Source: Streptomyces caelestis
Lineage (GTDB): Bacteria; Actinomycetota; Actinomycetes; Streptomycetales; Streptomycetaceae
Length of the DNA stretch: 64,000 nucleotides
Assembly (NCBI RefSeq): GCF_014205255.1
Contig: NZ_JACHNE010000001.1
Location: forward strand, 2,604,001 to 2,668,000
Direction: 5' to 3'
The notes beneath the pieces were generated by a model. The model had not been told where the DNA came from. It searched no databases and was given only the letters and a program-made list of their open reading frames with translations. Both the position numbers and the translations under genes were made by a program. Positions within the stretch are counted from its first letter, which is position 1. Every line of letters starts with the position of its first letter. Below, piece after piece: positions 56,535 to 64,000 of this stretch.

Positions 56535-57134
56535 GTGCTGGAGCAAGTGGGGTCGCTGTTCGGCAGCCCATGGATCTACGCGGTGGTGGCCCTGTCGGTC
56601 CTGCTCGACGTGTTCCTGCCGGTGCTGCCCAGCGGCGTGCTGGTGATCACGGCGGCGACGGCGGCGGCGGCCGCGGGGTCGGCGGCCGACGTGCCCGACA
56701 TCCTGGCGCTGATCCTCTGCGCGGCCACCGCCTCCGTCCTGGGCGACCTGGCCGCCTACCGCCTGGCCTGGCGCGGCGGCGACCGTCTGGACCGGGCGAT
56801 CTCCCGCTCCCGGCGCCTGACCACCGCGCAGGAACGTCTCGGCACCGCCCTCGCGCGGGGCGGCGGCGCCCTCGTCGTCCTCGCCCGCTTCGCGCCCGCC
56901 GGCCGCTCGGTCGTCTCCCTCGGCGCGGGCGCCGCCCACCGCCGCGCCCGCGACTTCCTCCCCTGGTCGGCCCTGGCGGGTCTCACCTGGGCCACGTACA
57001 GCGTCGCCCTCGGCTGGTTCGGCGCCCACTGGCTGGGCGCGAGCTGGCTGGGGACGGTTGTGTCGGTGGGGGCGCTGTTCGGGGCCGGGGCGGGGGCGGC
57101 GTACCTGATGCGCAGGGAGCCGCGGCCGTCGTAG
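56535..57134 (+). CDS. DedA/VTT-domain membrane protein
   Basis: 199 residues from the GTG at 56535, which has GGGGAG 5 bp upstream. It has spans and the family loop LLDVFLPVLPSGVLVITAATAAA, then LILCAATASVLGDLAAYRLA and VVLARFAPAGRSVVSLGAGA (F-x-P-x-G-R region). DedA proteins move lipids such as undecaprenyl phosphate across the membrane. A second DedA gene is at 61652. Confidence 0.8.
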   Translation: MLEQVGSLFGSPWIYAVVALSVLLDVFLPVLPSGVLVITAATAAAAAGSAADVPDILALILCAATASVLGDLAAYRLAWRGGDRLDRAISRSRRLTTAQERLGTALARGGGALVVLARFAPAGRSVVSLGAGAAHRRARDFLPWSALAGLTWATYSVALGWFGAHWLGASWLGTVVSVGALFGAGAGAAYLMRREPRPS

Positions 57135-57189
57135 ATCCGGGGCGCTCAAGCCGCTCCGGGCCTGTCACCAACCTCTCCGAACAGCACAT

Positions 57190-57420
57190 CTAGCTCGCCC
57201 GCTGGGCCCCGGCGCCACGGATCTCCAGCCCGTCCAGCAGTTCGGCCGTGGCCTGCGCGATGGTCTCCACGGCGCGTTCGAACACCTCCTGGTTGTGAGC
57301 GGCGGGGGCGCGGAAGCCCGAAACCTTCCGCACGTACTGCAACGCGGCAGCCCGGATGTCCGCCTCCGTGGCCTCTTCGGGCATCGCGGGCGGACGCAGG
57401 GTCTTGATACTCCGGCACAT
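57190..57420 (-). CDS. DUF2277 protein
   Basis: 76 residues: MCRSIKTLRPPAMPEEATE, then AALQYVRKVSGFRAPAAHNQEVFERAV. This is the DUF2277 pattern (CRSIK.L...P...I..AALQ.VRK.SG...P), a small actinobacterial family of unknown function. Start ATG 57420. Confidence 0.9.
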   Translation of the reverse strand: MCRSIKTLRPPAMPEEATEADIRAAALQYVRKVSGFRAPAAHNQEVFERAVETIAQATAELLDGLEIRGAGAQRAS

Positions 57421-57533
57421 GCCCCCAGTCTCGCCCCTGCGCCCGCCGACGGGGAACGAACGAGGAACACTCGTTCGTATGAACCACAGGAGCGAACTCG
57501 TCCGCTCAATTCGAACAGGCGTATCATTGGGCC

Positions 57534-57887
57534 GTGGCAACGACCTATGACTTTCCGAGTGACCTCCTCGCCGGTCAGGAGGAACTCCATCAGGTCCGGG
57601 CCGAGCTGTCGGCCCTGCTGAAGCGACTCCCCTGGTCGGTGGAACCACTGGACGGCTTCAGCGACGACAACGGCTGGCGCAAGGTGGAGCGCCCCGCCTC
57701 CCCCGGTTGGACAGCCGACGAACAGGCCGAAGTGGAGAAGCTCCGGCAGCGTGAACACGAGCTCGCGGTGTTCGTCAGCACACACCGCTATTGGTCCGAA
57801 CTCTCCGGCCCCGAGCGGGTGTCGGCCCGCTCGGCACTGAAACACGCGCACGAGACGGCGCCGGAGGAGACCGGCGGACCCTCGTAG
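57534..57887 (+). CDS. Conserved hypothetical protein
   Basis: 117 residues, helical and acidic, with YDFPSDLLAGQEELHQVRAELSALL near the start and HRYWSELSGPERVSARSALKHAHE near the end. GTG start. No recognised domain or signal. Conservation is suggested by its well-behaved codon use only. The 253-bp gap after it holds nothing I can identify. Confidence 0.6.
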   Translation: MATTYDFPSDLLAGQEELHQVRAELSALLKRLPWSVEPLDGFSDDNGWRKVERPASPGWTADEQAEVEKLRQREHELAVFVSTHRYWSELSGPERVSARSALKHAHETAPEETGGPS

Positions 57888-58140
57888 CGGCCGACGGTCC
57901 TCGCCCATCATCGGGCATCCCGGGCTTCCCGGAGTGCCCCGAGGCCGAGTGGAGAAGCGCCCGGCCGCTGTATGCCCGGGGCGTTTCTGACGATCCGGCA
58001 CCTCGGACGCGCATACGGGCCCCCGTCAGGCGTGCGGCCACCCACGACCCGGTCGAGTGAACTCATTCGGCCTTCTGCAACTGCACTCCCCCTCCCACAG
58101 GTCGTACACCCGCACGCCACGACGATCTCAAGGGGAACCC

Positions 58141-58680
58141 ATGACCCAGCAGCACCCGCAGCAGCCGAACCAGCCCCACCCGCCCCAACAGCCGGAGTAC
58201 GGTGCGCCGGCGCCCCAGCCTCCGAAGAAGCGCAGCGTCGGCAAGATCGCGGGCCTCGGCTGCGCGGGAGTCATCGCCCTCTTCGTCATCGCCGGCGTCG
58301 CCACGAGCGGCGGAAGCGGTGACAGCGGCGACGCCTCGAACAAGGACAAGGCCGTCGCCACCGACAGCAAGCCCAAGAAGGCCGCGTCGGCCGACGAGAA
58401 GTCCCAGGCCGAGCAGTTCCGGACCTGCGTCGCCAAGAACGGCACCGACACCGAGAAGGCCGCGGTCAAGCACGTCACCAAGGTGACCGGCGCGGACAAG
58501 CGCAACGACATCCTCGACGCAGCGGAAGTCTTCACCGACTTCACCGGCGGCCTGACGGGCCCGCACCAGGGCGAGGGCAAGCTCATCGCTTCCGCGTTCA
58601 CGTCGTGCTACGAGTCCAAGAACGGCCTCGTGACCGTGTACGACAAGGACGGCGAACTGCTCGCCAACGCGAACTACTGA
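58141..58680 (+). CDS. Membrane-anchored protein with Gln/Pro-rich cytoplasmic head
   Basis: 179 residues. A Gln/Pro-rich N-terminus (residues 1-30), KKR, one membrane span (KIAGLGCAGVIALFVIAGVATSG), a Lys-rich linker and an external domain (AEQFRTCVAKNGTDTEKAAVKHVTKVTGADKRND...CYESKNGLVTVYDKDGELLANANY) with one Cys pair. AAGGGGA lies upstream of the ATG. Such single-pass proteins are frequent in Streptomyces; function unknown. Confidence 0.75.
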   Translation: MTQQHPQQPNQPHPPQQPEYGAPAPQPPKKRSVGKIAGLGCAGVIALFVIAGVATSGGSGDSGDASNKDKAVATDSKPKKAASADEKSQAEQFRTCVAKNGTDTEKAAVKHVTKVTGADKRNDILDAAEVFTDFTGGLTGPHQGEGKLIASAFTSCYESKNGLVTVYDKDGELLANANY

Positions 58681-58708
58681 TCTCCGCCAGCCTGCGCCGG
58701 ACACTGCG

Positions 58709-58742
58709 AGAGGCCTCTCGGAAATCTCTCCGAAAGGCCTCT
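58709..58742. terminator. Bidirectional hairpin terminator
   Basis: AGAGGCCT and AGGCCTCT pair over 8 bp, with TCGG/CCGA continuing inside after one mismatch. It lies between the membrane protein stop and the 3' end of the tRNA, and could end both transcripts. Confidence 0.65.
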
Positions 58743-58757
58743 GCTGCTTGCTACCGG

Positions 58758-58829
<72 letters not shown>

Positions 58830-59030
58830 GGCTCCCGGGCCGTACGCCCAGGACGAGTCGACAGCCTACATTGCCTGGGGCGCGGTCCCGCAAACCCGTA
58901 TCTGCGGGTCGCTCCCGGGGGTTAGCCCCACCTTTGATCCGGGAGCGGCCCGGATCCCCGGGCGGGCCCTGGGTCCATACGGTCGTAGTGCGCCCGAGAG
59001 CGCTCGTCGTCCGTCCAGGGGGAGATCGTC

Positions 59031-59885
59031 ATGGCCCGTACCACTCGTACCAGCGGCACCACCACACGCCCAGTCTCTGCCCGCGCGGTCGCCGTCGCCG
59101 GTGCCGTCGTGGTGCTCGTCGCCGGTCTCAGCGCCTGTGGCGCGTCCGCCGGGGACGACACCGAGCCCGACCACCGGTCCTTCGGCCTCCAGGGCCGCAC
59201 GCTCACCGTCGCCTCCGACGACTCGGCCCTCGAGATCGTCGCCGCCGACTCGAACCCGGCGGGCCGGATCGAGGTCACCCGGTGGTTCCAGGGCTCGGTC
59301 GTCGTCGGCAAGGATCCCAAGGCCACCTGGTCCATGCGGGACGACCGGCTGGTGCTGCGGCTGAAGTGCTCCGGCGTCGTCGTCGACTGCTCGGCCAAGC
59401 ACCGCATCGAGGTACCGCGCGGCGTCAGCGTGAAGGTCCAGGACGGCGACGGCAGCGTGCGCGCCCGCGGCTTCCGGGACCCGCTGAGCATCCGCACGGG
59501 CGACGGTTCGGTCCGTGTCACCGGCTCCACCGGCCCCCTGAACATCCGCACGGGCGACGGCTCCGTCCGCGTCACCGACACCACCGGCCCCCTGCGGATG
59601 CGCACCGGCGACGGATCCATCCGGGCGAGCGTCTCCTCCCGTGACGTCCGCGCGCACACCGGTGACGGCTCGGTCCGTCTGGAACTCGGCGCCGTACCGG
59701 ACCGCGTGGAGTCCCGCAGCGGCGACGGTTCCGTGACCATCGCGGTGCCCAAGGCCGCCTACCGCGTGACCGCCGAAACCGGTGACGGCGGCGTGGATGT
59801 GTCCGTCCCCCGCGACGAGAGCAGCTCCCATGTGGTGTCCGCCCGCACCGGCGACGGCAAAGTGACGGTCCGAACGGCGAACTAA
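59031..59885 (+). CDS. DUF4097 beta-solenoid lipoprotein with GDGSVR repeats
   Basis: 284 residues. The signal sequence ends in a lipobox (VLVAGLSACG). The mature part is a series of strands with the repeated turn TGDGSVRV (about nine GDGS copies), typical of DUF4097 right-handed beta-helix proteins. It is probably exported and lipid-anchored. GGGGGAGATCGTC precedes the ATG. Function unknown; relatives sit in envelope-stress operons. Confidence 0.88.
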   Translation: MARTTRTSGTTTRPVSARAVAVAGAVVVLVAGLSACGASAGDDTEPDHRSFGLQGRTLTVASDDSALEIVAADSNPAGRIEVTRWFQGSVVVGKDPKATWSMRDDRLVLRLKCSGVVVDCSAKHRIEVPRGVSVKVQDGDGSVRARGFRDPLSIRTGDGSVRVTGSTGPLNIRTGDGSVRVTDTTGPLRMRTGDGSIRASVSSRDVRAHTGDGSVRLELGAVPDRVESRSGDGSVTIAVPKAAYRVTAETGDGGVDVSVPRDESSSHVVSARTGDGKVTVRTAN

Positions 59886-59959
59886 CCGGCCCGTGTGTTC
59901 GTCCTTAACCGGTGGGAGAATGACACCGGGCAGGGTGGACCACAGCACGGGAGAGGGAT

Positions 59960-61360
59960 GTGACGGCGACTCCAGCGCAGCCGTACTCGCCGTCGGTGCC
60001 GCGCGCACACCGCCCGCGCCGCCGCCCCCGTACCCCCGGCCCGCTCCGCGACGCGCTCACCCTGATGGGCCTGCCCCTGCTGGCCGCGCTGGCGTTGCCC
60101 GCCGCCTTCGCGGGCGGGGGCACCCGGCGCTGGTTCGGCGGCCGTGCCGAGGGCCAGCGGGCCGAGGCACAGGCCGCGAAGGACGCCGCCGCTGCCGCCT
60201 TCTACGAGCTCGACACCGCGCAGCGCGACCTGCGCATCTCGATCGAGACGATCACCGCCGTCGACGACTCCCCCGCCGCCCGGCGCGCCGTCGCCGACTT
60301 CGACGCGCTCGGCCGGCGCATCGACGAGGCCAGCCACCAGTACATCAGCGCGGTCGACGCTCACGACCTGGACCGCGACGACCTGGAGGCCTCGGCCGCC
60401 TCCCGCGCCCGCACCGAGCTGACCGCCGCCAAGGAGGAGCTGGGCCGGGTCAAGCAGGAGCTGGACCGGTTCACCGACGGCCTCGGCCCGCTGCTCGGCA
60501 AGGCGGAGACCCAGCTGGCCCGCCTCGCCCCCGCGGTCGAGCGCGCCCGCCAGGCCCTGCTCGCCGCCTCCAACGCCCTCGACGCCGTCCGGGCGACCGG
60601 GCTGAAGGCGGACGACCTCGCCGCCCGTCTCGCCGCCCTGTCTCCCGAGCTCACCAAGCTGAACCAGGGCGCCGGGCAGCACGGCGTACCGCAGACCCTG
60701 GAGCGGGCCGAGCGGGTCACGCGCGGGGCGGAAGCGGTCCGTGTGGAGGCCGAGCGGCTGCCGGAGCGCGCCGCCGAGATCGATCACCGGCTCGTCTCCC
60801 TGCGCACCCGCGCCCAGGCCCTCACCACCCGCTCCGAGCAGGTCGAACCGATCCTGAGCGAACTGCGCCGCCGTTTCACCGTGGCCTGCTGGCAGGACCT
60901 GCAACGCGTCCCCGGCATCGCCGCCGAGAACGTACGCCAGGCCGAGACGAAACTGGCCGAGGCCCAGTCCGCCCGCGACGAACAGCGCTGGGCCGACGCC
61001 ACGGCCCTGCAGTCGACCGTACGAGCCCTCCTGAACACCACCGACGAGGCCGTCTCGGCCGCCGGCGACCGCCTGCACCGTCTGAACGCCGTGCAGAAGG
61101 ACCCCCAGCAGGAGATCGACCGCACCCGCTTCGCCATCCGCGACGCCCAGCGCCTCGCCATGGCCGGCCGCAACACCCCCGACCCGCGCCACGCCCGTCC
61201 GCTGGACGACGCGGTGTCCCGCCTGGAACGCGCCATCGCCACCCTCGACGGCCGTCACCCCGACTACTGGCACTTCCTCACGGAGACGGAAGCCGTCCGC
61301 CGGGCCGTGTCCCGCGTGGTGTCCCTGATCCGCGACGAGCGCGGGGCCGCCGGCCATTGA
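59960..61360 (+). CDS. Coiled-coil membrane-anchored protein
   Basis: 466 residues. A basic N-terminus leads to one membrane segment (LTLMGLPLLAALALPAAFAGG), then about 380 residues of heptad-rich coiled coil (TAAKEELGRVKQELDRF; RSEQVEPILSELRRRF; AETKLAEAQSARDEQRWADATAL). There is a single internal Cys. GTG start with GGGAGAGGGAT upstream. It could be a cytoplasmic scaffold or envelope structural protein; no family is named. Confidence 0.7.
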   Translation: MTATPAQPYSPSVPRAHRPRRRPRTPGPLRDALTLMGLPLLAALALPAAFAGGGTRRWFGGRAEGQRAEAQAAKDAAAAAFYELDTAQRDLRISIETITAVDDSPAARRAVADFDALGRRIDEASHQYISAVDAHDLDRDDLEASAASRARTELTAAKEELGRVKQELDRFTDGLGPLLGKAETQLARLAPAVERARQALLAASNALDAVRATGLKADDLAARLAALSPELTKLNQGAGQHGVPQTLERAERVTRGAEAVRVEAERLPERAAEIDHRLVSLRTRAQALTTRSEQVEPILSELRRRFTVACWQDLQRVPGIAAENVRQAETKLAEAQSARDEQRWADATALQSTVRALLNTTDEAVSAAGDRLHRLNAVQKDPQQEIDRTRFAIRDAQRLAMAGRNTPDPRHARPLDDAVSRLERAIATLDGRHPDYWHFLTETEAVRRAVSRVVSLIRDERGAAGH

Positions 61361-61382
61361 CCGTGCCGGTTAACCTGTGCGC

Positions 61383-61604
61383 ATGCCTCGCTACGAGTAC
61401 CGCTGCCGGACCTGCGGCGACACCTTCGAACTCAGCCGTCCCATGGCGGAGTCCTCCGCTCCCGCGGCATGCCCCTCCGGTCACGACGACACCGTGAAGC
61501 TCCTCTCCACCGTCGCGGTGGGCGGCTCGGCCTCCGCCCCGGCCCCGGCACCCCGCGCGGGCGGCGGCGGTGGCGGCTGCTGCGGAGGCGGCTGCTGCGG
61601 CTGA
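61383..61604 (+). CDS. FmdB-family zinc ribbon protein
   Basis: 73 residues. The zinc ribbon is MPRYEYRCRTCGDTFELSRPMAESSAPAACPSGH with CxxC and a second Cys/His pair, followed by a Gly-rich tail ending CCGGGCCG. ATG 61383 or GTG 61377 can be the start. This small protein family is found beside many unrelated genes; some act as regulators. Confidence 0.9.
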   Translation: MPRYEYRCRTCGDTFELSRPMAESSAPAACPSGHDDTVKLLSTVAVGGSASAPAPAPRAGGGGGGCCGGGCCG

Positions 61605-61651
61605 CGCTTTTCCTCAGGAGTCCTTCAGCTTCGGTTCCCTAGCGTGATGGC

Positions 61652-62464
61652 ATGACAGCCATCGCAGCGGACGCCGGGCCGCAGTGGGTCAACGACCTGA
61701 TGGACGCGCTGGGGGCGCCGGGCGCCGGTCTCGCCATCGCCCTGGAGAACCTGTTCCCGCCGCTGCCCAGCGAGGTGATCCTGCCCCTCGCCGGATTCGC
61801 CGCGAGCAGCGGCCGGATGAGCCTGCTCGCCGTCCTGCTGTGGACAACGGCCGGCTCGGTGATCGGCGCGCTCGCGCTGTACGGCATCGGTGCGCTGCTC
61901 GGCCGTGACCGGACGGTGGCGATGGCGGCCCGGCTGCCGTTGGTGAAGGTCTCCGACATCGAGCGGACGGAGGCGTGGTTCCTGCGGCACGGCACCAAAG
62001 CGGTGTTCTTCGGCCGGATGGTCCCGATCTTCCGCAGCCTCATCTCCGTGCCGGCGGGCGTGGAGCGCATGCGCCTGCCGCTGTTCCTGGGGCTGACCAC
62101 GCTGGGCAGCGCGCTCTGGAACACGGCGTTCGTGCTGGCGGGCTACTCCCTCGGCGCGAACTGGCACCGGGTGACGGACATCGTCTCCACATACTCCAAG
62201 GTGGTCCTCGCCGTGGCAGCGCTCGCGGTGCTGGTGTTCATAGCCCTACGGCTGCTGCGACGCCCCCAAGGGGCGCGGGGCTGTGACGATGTGCGGCTCC
62301 GCCGCGGGGCGCGACAAGCCACAACACACCCGCACCCGCACCCGCACCCGCACCCGCACAACCACCGCACCCCCCGAGCTCTCAGGCGGCACCCCGAACC
62401 GTCCGCAGAAGTTCCCGCAGGATCCGCTCCCCCGCAAGGACCCCCCGCTCGGGAAGCGCCCTGA
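61652..62464 (+). CDS. DedA-family membrane protein with repeat-derived C-terminal tail
   Basis: 270 residues. Residues 1-200 are a normal DedA protein: ALENLFPPLPSEVILPLAGFAA, then GSVIGALALYGIGALLG and AVFFGRMVPIFRSLISVPAG. After residue 203 the sequence comes from a dispersed repeat (RPQGARGCDDVRLRRGARQA, then HPHPHPHPHPH), and from about 244 from the antisense of the next gene's 3' end. The stop lies 83 bp inside the convergent HAD gene. Most DedA proteins end near residue 200-210, so the tail is probably extra and non-functional. Confidence 0.85.
   Translation: MTAIAADAGPQWVNDLMDALGAPGAGLAIALENLFPPLPSEVILPLAGFAASSGRMSLLAVLLWTTAGSVIGALALYGIGALLGRDRTVAMAARLPLVKVSDIERTEAWFLRHGTKAVFFGRMVPIFRSLISVPAGVERMRLPLFLGLTTLGSALWNTAFVLAGYSLGANWHRVTDIVSTYSKVVLAVAALAVLVFIALRLLRRPQGARGCDDVRLRRGARQATTHPHPHPHPHPHNHRTPRALRRHPEPSAEVPAGSAPPQGPPAREAP
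62262..62380. repeat. Dispersed repeat, copy C, forming the DedA C-terminus
   Basis: It begins GCCCCCAAGGGGCGCGGGGC and ends CCCCCCGAGCT, like copies A and B. It includes a hexanucleotide run of CCCGCA repeated about five times (62335-62365), read as His-Pro. Confidence 0.7.
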
Positions 62465-63194
62465 CCGCAGGAGCCGTCCAGTCGGTGTCCGCCAGCTCCC
62501 CGTGTCCGGGGCGCCAGCCCTGGTCGGCCGCGAGGAGCAGGTCGGCGTCGAGCAGGGAGTCTCCGGCGGCGAGGGTGAGATCGGCGCCGGTGCGCCGGGC
62601 GATCTCGCGCATCGCCGCGCTCTTGGTGAGCGGCTTGGGCACGGCGTAGATCTTGCGGCCCTGGAGGGACACGGTCCAGCCTCGGTTCTCCGCCCACACC
62701 GCCAGTTCCTTCACCCAGTCCTCGTTCAGCAGTTCACGCTCGACGACGAGGTAGGCGAAGAGGTCGTCGGCGACGCGGTGCTTGCGCACCCAGACCGGGT
62801 CGGCGGCCCTGAGCAGGTGTTCCTGCACCTCGGCCAGGGGCGCGCACTGGTCGGCCAGCCGCGCGGTCACAGTTGCGTGCCAGTCGGGGTCGGACACGCC
62901 GTCCACCAGGATGTGGCCGCCGTTCGCGCAGATCGCGTAGGTGGGCGCGGGGCCCGGCAGGTTGATGCGCAGGTACTGCTTGCGCGTGCGGGTCGTCGTC
63001 GGCACGAACACGGCCGCGTCGCCCAGGTCGGTGAGGAGCTGGGCGGCCGTCTCGGTCATGTACGACAGCGGTCTGCTCTCGTGCACCTCCACGCACAGCA
63101 GGCGGGGCGCCCGCGCGTCCGGCATGGTCAGCGCCAGAGCGGCGGCGGAGTAGATCAGGGTGCGGTCGAGGTCGCTCGCGACGAGTGCGGGCAT
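62382..63194 (-). CDS. HAD-superfamily hydrolase (tellurium-resistance-associated type)
   Basis: 270 residues. HAD motif I is LVASDLDRTLIYSA and motif IV is LAAGDSLLDADLLLAAD; Lys KPLTKSAAM may be motif III. It starts by ATGA overlap with the upstream gene, so the two are coupled. In actinomycetes such HAD proteins sit in the Ter-associated cluster with StiP/PRTase-like and ATP-grasp proteins. The 3' end overlaps the extended DedA frame by 83 bp. Confidence 0.82.
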   Translation of the reverse strand: MPALVASDLDRTLIYSAAALALTMPDARAPRLLCVEVHESRPLSYMTETAAQLLTDLGDAAVFVPTTTRTRKQYLRINLPGPAPTYAICANGGHILVDGVSDPDWHATVTARLADQCAPLAEVQEHLLRAADPVWVRKHRVADDLFAYLVVERELLNEDWVKELAVWAENRGWTVSLQGRKIYAVPKPLTKSAAMREIARRTGADLTLAAGDSLLDADLLLAADQGWRPGHGELADTDWTAPAVRALPERGVLAGERILRELLRTVRGAA

Positions 63195-64000
63195 CAGACC
63201 GTCACCGCCTTGCCGTCGGCGCCGGTCGCGCCCCGGGTGTACTTGGGGTGGATGAGCCCGACGCAGGTGTAGGGCAGGTCGGCCACCTCCTCGACGGGTA
63301 CGCCGCGTTGCTCGGCCAGCAGGCGTACGTGGTCGAGGTCGCTGCCCGCCCCGGCGCGTGCCAGGACCTTCCAGGGCACGCGGCGCAGCATCACCCGGGT
63401 GGTCTCGCCGACGCCGGGCTTGACGAGGTTCACGTCGTGGATGCCGTACTCCTCGCTGATGCGCTCGACGGCGGCCCAGCCCTCCCAGGTGGGCGAGCGG
63501 TCGGCGGCGAGCAGTTCCTTGGCCTGGGCGCAGGCCGCGTCCGCGACCTCGGGGAAGCGGGCGGAGACGGCGTCCAGGAAGCTCACCGAGACGTCCGCGC
63601 CGGCGAGTTCGCGGTAGAACTTCGCGCCGTGGTAGTCGTGCGGTCCGACCAGGTCCGCCCGCAGGACGGTCCGCGAGATCAGACCGGACACGGTGGAGTT
63701 GAGGCAGGCGGAGGGGATGAGGAAGTCCTCGCGGGTGCCGTAGGTCCGGACGCAGGAGCCCGGGTCGGCCAGGACGGCGATCTCGGGGCTGAAGCCGGTG
63801 ATGCCGTCGGACTTCTCGAACTCCTGAAGGGCCTGGGCGAGTTCGCGGGTGATGGCGCCCTTGCCGGTCCAGCCGTCGACGAAGACGACGTCCCGGGGGT
63901 CGTGGTGCGCGGCGAGCCAGCGCAGGGCGTTGGCGTCGATGCCGCGGCCGCGGACGATCGAGACGGCGTAGTGCGGCAGGTCGAGGCCGTGCCGGTACTG
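63194..64000 (-). CDS. StiP-domain/PRTase-like protein (partial; N-terminus beyond window)
   Basis: About 268 C-terminal residues are in the window. The characteristic stretch DVVFVDGWTGKGAITREL is followed by GSCVRTYGTREDFLIPSACLN and later DVNLVKPGVGETTRVMLRRVPWKVL, seen in cysteine-protease StiP/phosphoribosyltransferase-like proteins of the Ter-associated module. Function in stress or tellurite response is inferred from known gene neighbourhoods. It overlaps the HAD gene by ATGA. Confidence 0.75.
   Translation of the reverse strand, partial: QYRHGLDLPHYAVSIVRGRGIDANALRWLAAHHDPRDVVFVDGWTGKGAITRELAQALQEFEKSDGITGFSPEIAVLADPGSCVRTYGTREDFLIPSACLNSTVSGLISRTVLRADLVGPHDYHGAKFYRELAGADVSVSFLDAVSARFPEVADAACAQAKELLAADRSPTWEGWAAVERISEEYGIHDVNLVKPGVGETTRVMLRRVPWKVLARAGAGSDLDHVRLLAEQRGVPVEEVADLPYTCVGLIHPKYTRGATGADGKAVTV

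Overview
The window is chromosomal DNA of a high-GC actinomycete, almost certainly a Streptomyces. The signs are very high GC at third codon positions, frequent GTG and TTG starts, rare TTA (bldA-type) codons, XRE-DUF5753/DUF397 pairs, a Methyltransf_19 (DUF574) protein, and short dispersed repeats of a kind common in Streptomyces intergenic DNA. No insertion sequence, prophage or CRISPR array is visible. There are about 60 genes, one tRNA-Val(UAC) and three riboswitches.

The most coherent biology is a scattered sterol side-chain degradation regulon. A KstR-like TetR repressor (20167-20811), a CYP125-type P450 (33524-34759), a FadA5-type thiolase (34977-36146), an Hsd4B-type enoyl-CoA hydratase (589-1446) and a zinc alcohol dehydrogenase cut by the window edge (1-556) all lie here. 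Sites matching the mycobacterial KstR motif TnnAACnnGTTnnA occur at 1539 and 19993 (exact) and at 34929 (one mismatch). A 3Fe-4S ferredoxin and aldehyde dehydrogenase pair (22013-23703) could serve the same oxidations.

Layout. 1-2980: hydratase/ADH operon and a divergent pyruvyltransferase. 3152-8058: two MFS exporters around a P450. 8149-12486: methyltransferase, 140-bp MITE-like repeat, amidase, membrane protein, F420-type oxidoreductase. 12497-16051: three-gene operon of solute-binding/VWA surface proteins, preceded by a 24-nt poly-G tract and carrying a TTA codon. 16260-19938: small membrane protein, then a glycosyltransferase, methyltransferase and alpha/alpha-barrel operon. 19939-22012: kstR, a TPP riboswitch pointing away from any gene it could obviously control, a GYD protein and a 13-unit 34/35-bp tandem repeat. 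22013-27552: ferredoxin, ALDH, metallo-hydrolase, regulators. 27608-33320: cobalamin riboswitch followed by a tightly coupled ECF transporter operon with two secreted, membrane-anchored proteins. 33468-41459: CYP125/FadA5, a whiJ-like cluster, a GT87-PAP2 fusion, an MHS-type MFS. 41522-48794: O-methyltransferase, FHA protein, DUF1992 protein, a repeat-bearing paralogue pair, GNAT, an MFS-MarR fusion, a peptidoglycan-binding protein. 48822-57134: chloramphenicol phosphotransferase, HAD phosphatase, Mn-riboswitch-controlled UPF0016 exporter, secreted nuclease, PhoD, FAD protein, DoxX, DedA-like. 57190-64000: small conserved proteins, tRNA-Val, DUF4097 lipoprotein, coiled-coil protein, FmdB, DedA, and the edge of a HAD/StiP module of the tellurium-resistance-associated kind.

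A recurring theme is repeat DNA acting on genes. One dispersed repeat family is seen three times: once intergenic (16556), once in frame inside the linker of the two-domain ECF ATPase (31573), and once forming the C-terminal tail of a DedA protein that then runs antisense into the next gene (62262).
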